This document shows, in pieces, positions 5,478 to 5,591 of a stretch of DNA of 5,591 bases (the stretch's first letter is position 1; every line of letters begins with the position of its first letter). The position numbers were made by a program, and so were the translations under genes. The DNA is from an uncultured Nocardioides sp. (GTDB taxonomy: Bacteria; Actinomycetota; Actinomycetes; Propionibacteriales; Nocardioidaceae), in contig NZ_CAMPGZ010000234.1 in NCBI RefSeq assembly GCF_946885725.1, positions 1 through 5,591 of the forward strand. Reading direction: 5' to 3'. A model generated the notes under the pieces. That model was not told the origin of the DNA and searched no databases. It saw nothing but the letters and a program-made list of their open reading frames with translations.

Positions 5478-5591
5478 GGTCAGGCCCCTTCGATGGTGGT
5501 CCCACGGTAGCCGTGGATTGGCTCCGTGGTGTCGCCTACGTGGTTCCCGTTCGCCGCCCGTCTACGCCCGTCCAGCGCGGCCGGATCAGCG
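5478..5591 (-). promoter_or_regulatory. Upstream region of the LapA-like gene with CCGTGG repeats
   Basis: These 114 bases carry no gene that I can support. They hold the AAGGGG ribosome-binding site (5485-5490, minus strand). A perfect 6-bp inverted repeat with a 3-base spacer, CCACGG-TAG-CCGTGG, lies at 5502-5516. Two further repeats of the same half-site lie at 5524-5529 (CCGTGG) and 5538-5543 (ACGTGG), at 13 and 14-base steps. The palindrome sits 25 bases before the start codon, a plausible place for an operator or a leader structure. I could not identify a convincing -10/-35 pair on the minus strand. The promoter, if any, may be in this stretch or beyond the window edge. Confidence 0.4.

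Noticed and set aside
4953..5510. Plus-strand open frame of 185 codons opposite the LapA-like gene
   Set aside because: Its composition is Arg/Gly- then Gln/Glu/Asp-rich, as expected of an antisense shadow. The minus-strand frame has two clear membrane helices and a ribosome-binding site.
5517..5591. Possible extracytoplasmic-sigma-type promoter (GGGAAC on the minus strand near 5544-5549)
   Set aside because: No matching -10 element is present at a suitable distance, so it does not stand above chance.
1..5591. CRISPR array, tRNA/rRNA, insertion sequence, toxin-antitoxin or phage-defence genes
   Set aside because: No spaced direct repeats, RNA gene-like structures, transposase motifs or defence domains were seen. 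The window is fully explained by the Tad locus and one membrane protein gene.

Overview
This is a very GC-rich window (about three quarters G+C by eye, with strong G/C at third codon positions) of actinobacterial type. It holds a nearly complete Tad/Flp-type (type IVc) pilus or pseudopilus locus in the order ssd (CpaE-like) - tadA - tadB - tadC - DUF4244 mini-pilin - tadE-like - second TadE/TadG-like gene. The same order is known from many Actinobacteria, including the Rv3660c to Rv3654c cluster of Mycobacterium tuberculosis. The family set is the one described as 'helicase/secretion neighbourhood' (CpaE-like, ATPase and TadE-like proteins). A Nocardioides-like or other Propionibacteriales source is plausible, but the genus cannot be read from this window.

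Bases 19-3837 (+) carry the machinery: an MRP/ParA-like accessory protein, the secretion ATPase and the two inner-membrane platform proteins. They are chained by three ATGA start/stop overlaps. A 143-base C-rich gap follows, with an 11-base direct repeat. Bases 3981-5013 (+) carry three small pilin-like proteins. The first, the DUF4244 protein, has the best Shine-Dalgarno sequence in the window and a textbook prepilin site. Its stop overlaps the tadE-like start by one base. Directly behind it lies a perfect 19-bp hairpin with a 3-base loop, which sits inside the 5' end of the tadE-like frame. The last two genes overlap by four bases (GTGA).

Bases 5001-5477 (-) encode a two-TM membrane protein with a basic coiled-coil-like stretch and a Thr/Ala-rich tail, resembling actinobacterial LapA-type proteins. 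It converges on the pilus operon, with a 13-base overlap of the two 3' ends. Bases 5478-5591 hold its upstream region, with a ribosome-binding site, a CCACGG-TAG-CCGTGG palindrome and further CGTGG repeats.

Together, TadA would power, and TadB/TadC anchor, assembly or secretion of the DUF4244 pilin and the minor TadE-like proteins. No prepilin peptidase, secretin or helicase gene lies in the window. I see no RNA gene, mobile element, CRISPR array or defence system. The most unusual points are the hairpin behind the pilin gene, the loss of both P-loop lysines in the CpaE-like protein, and the pseudopilin series in which the last member lacks Glu+5.
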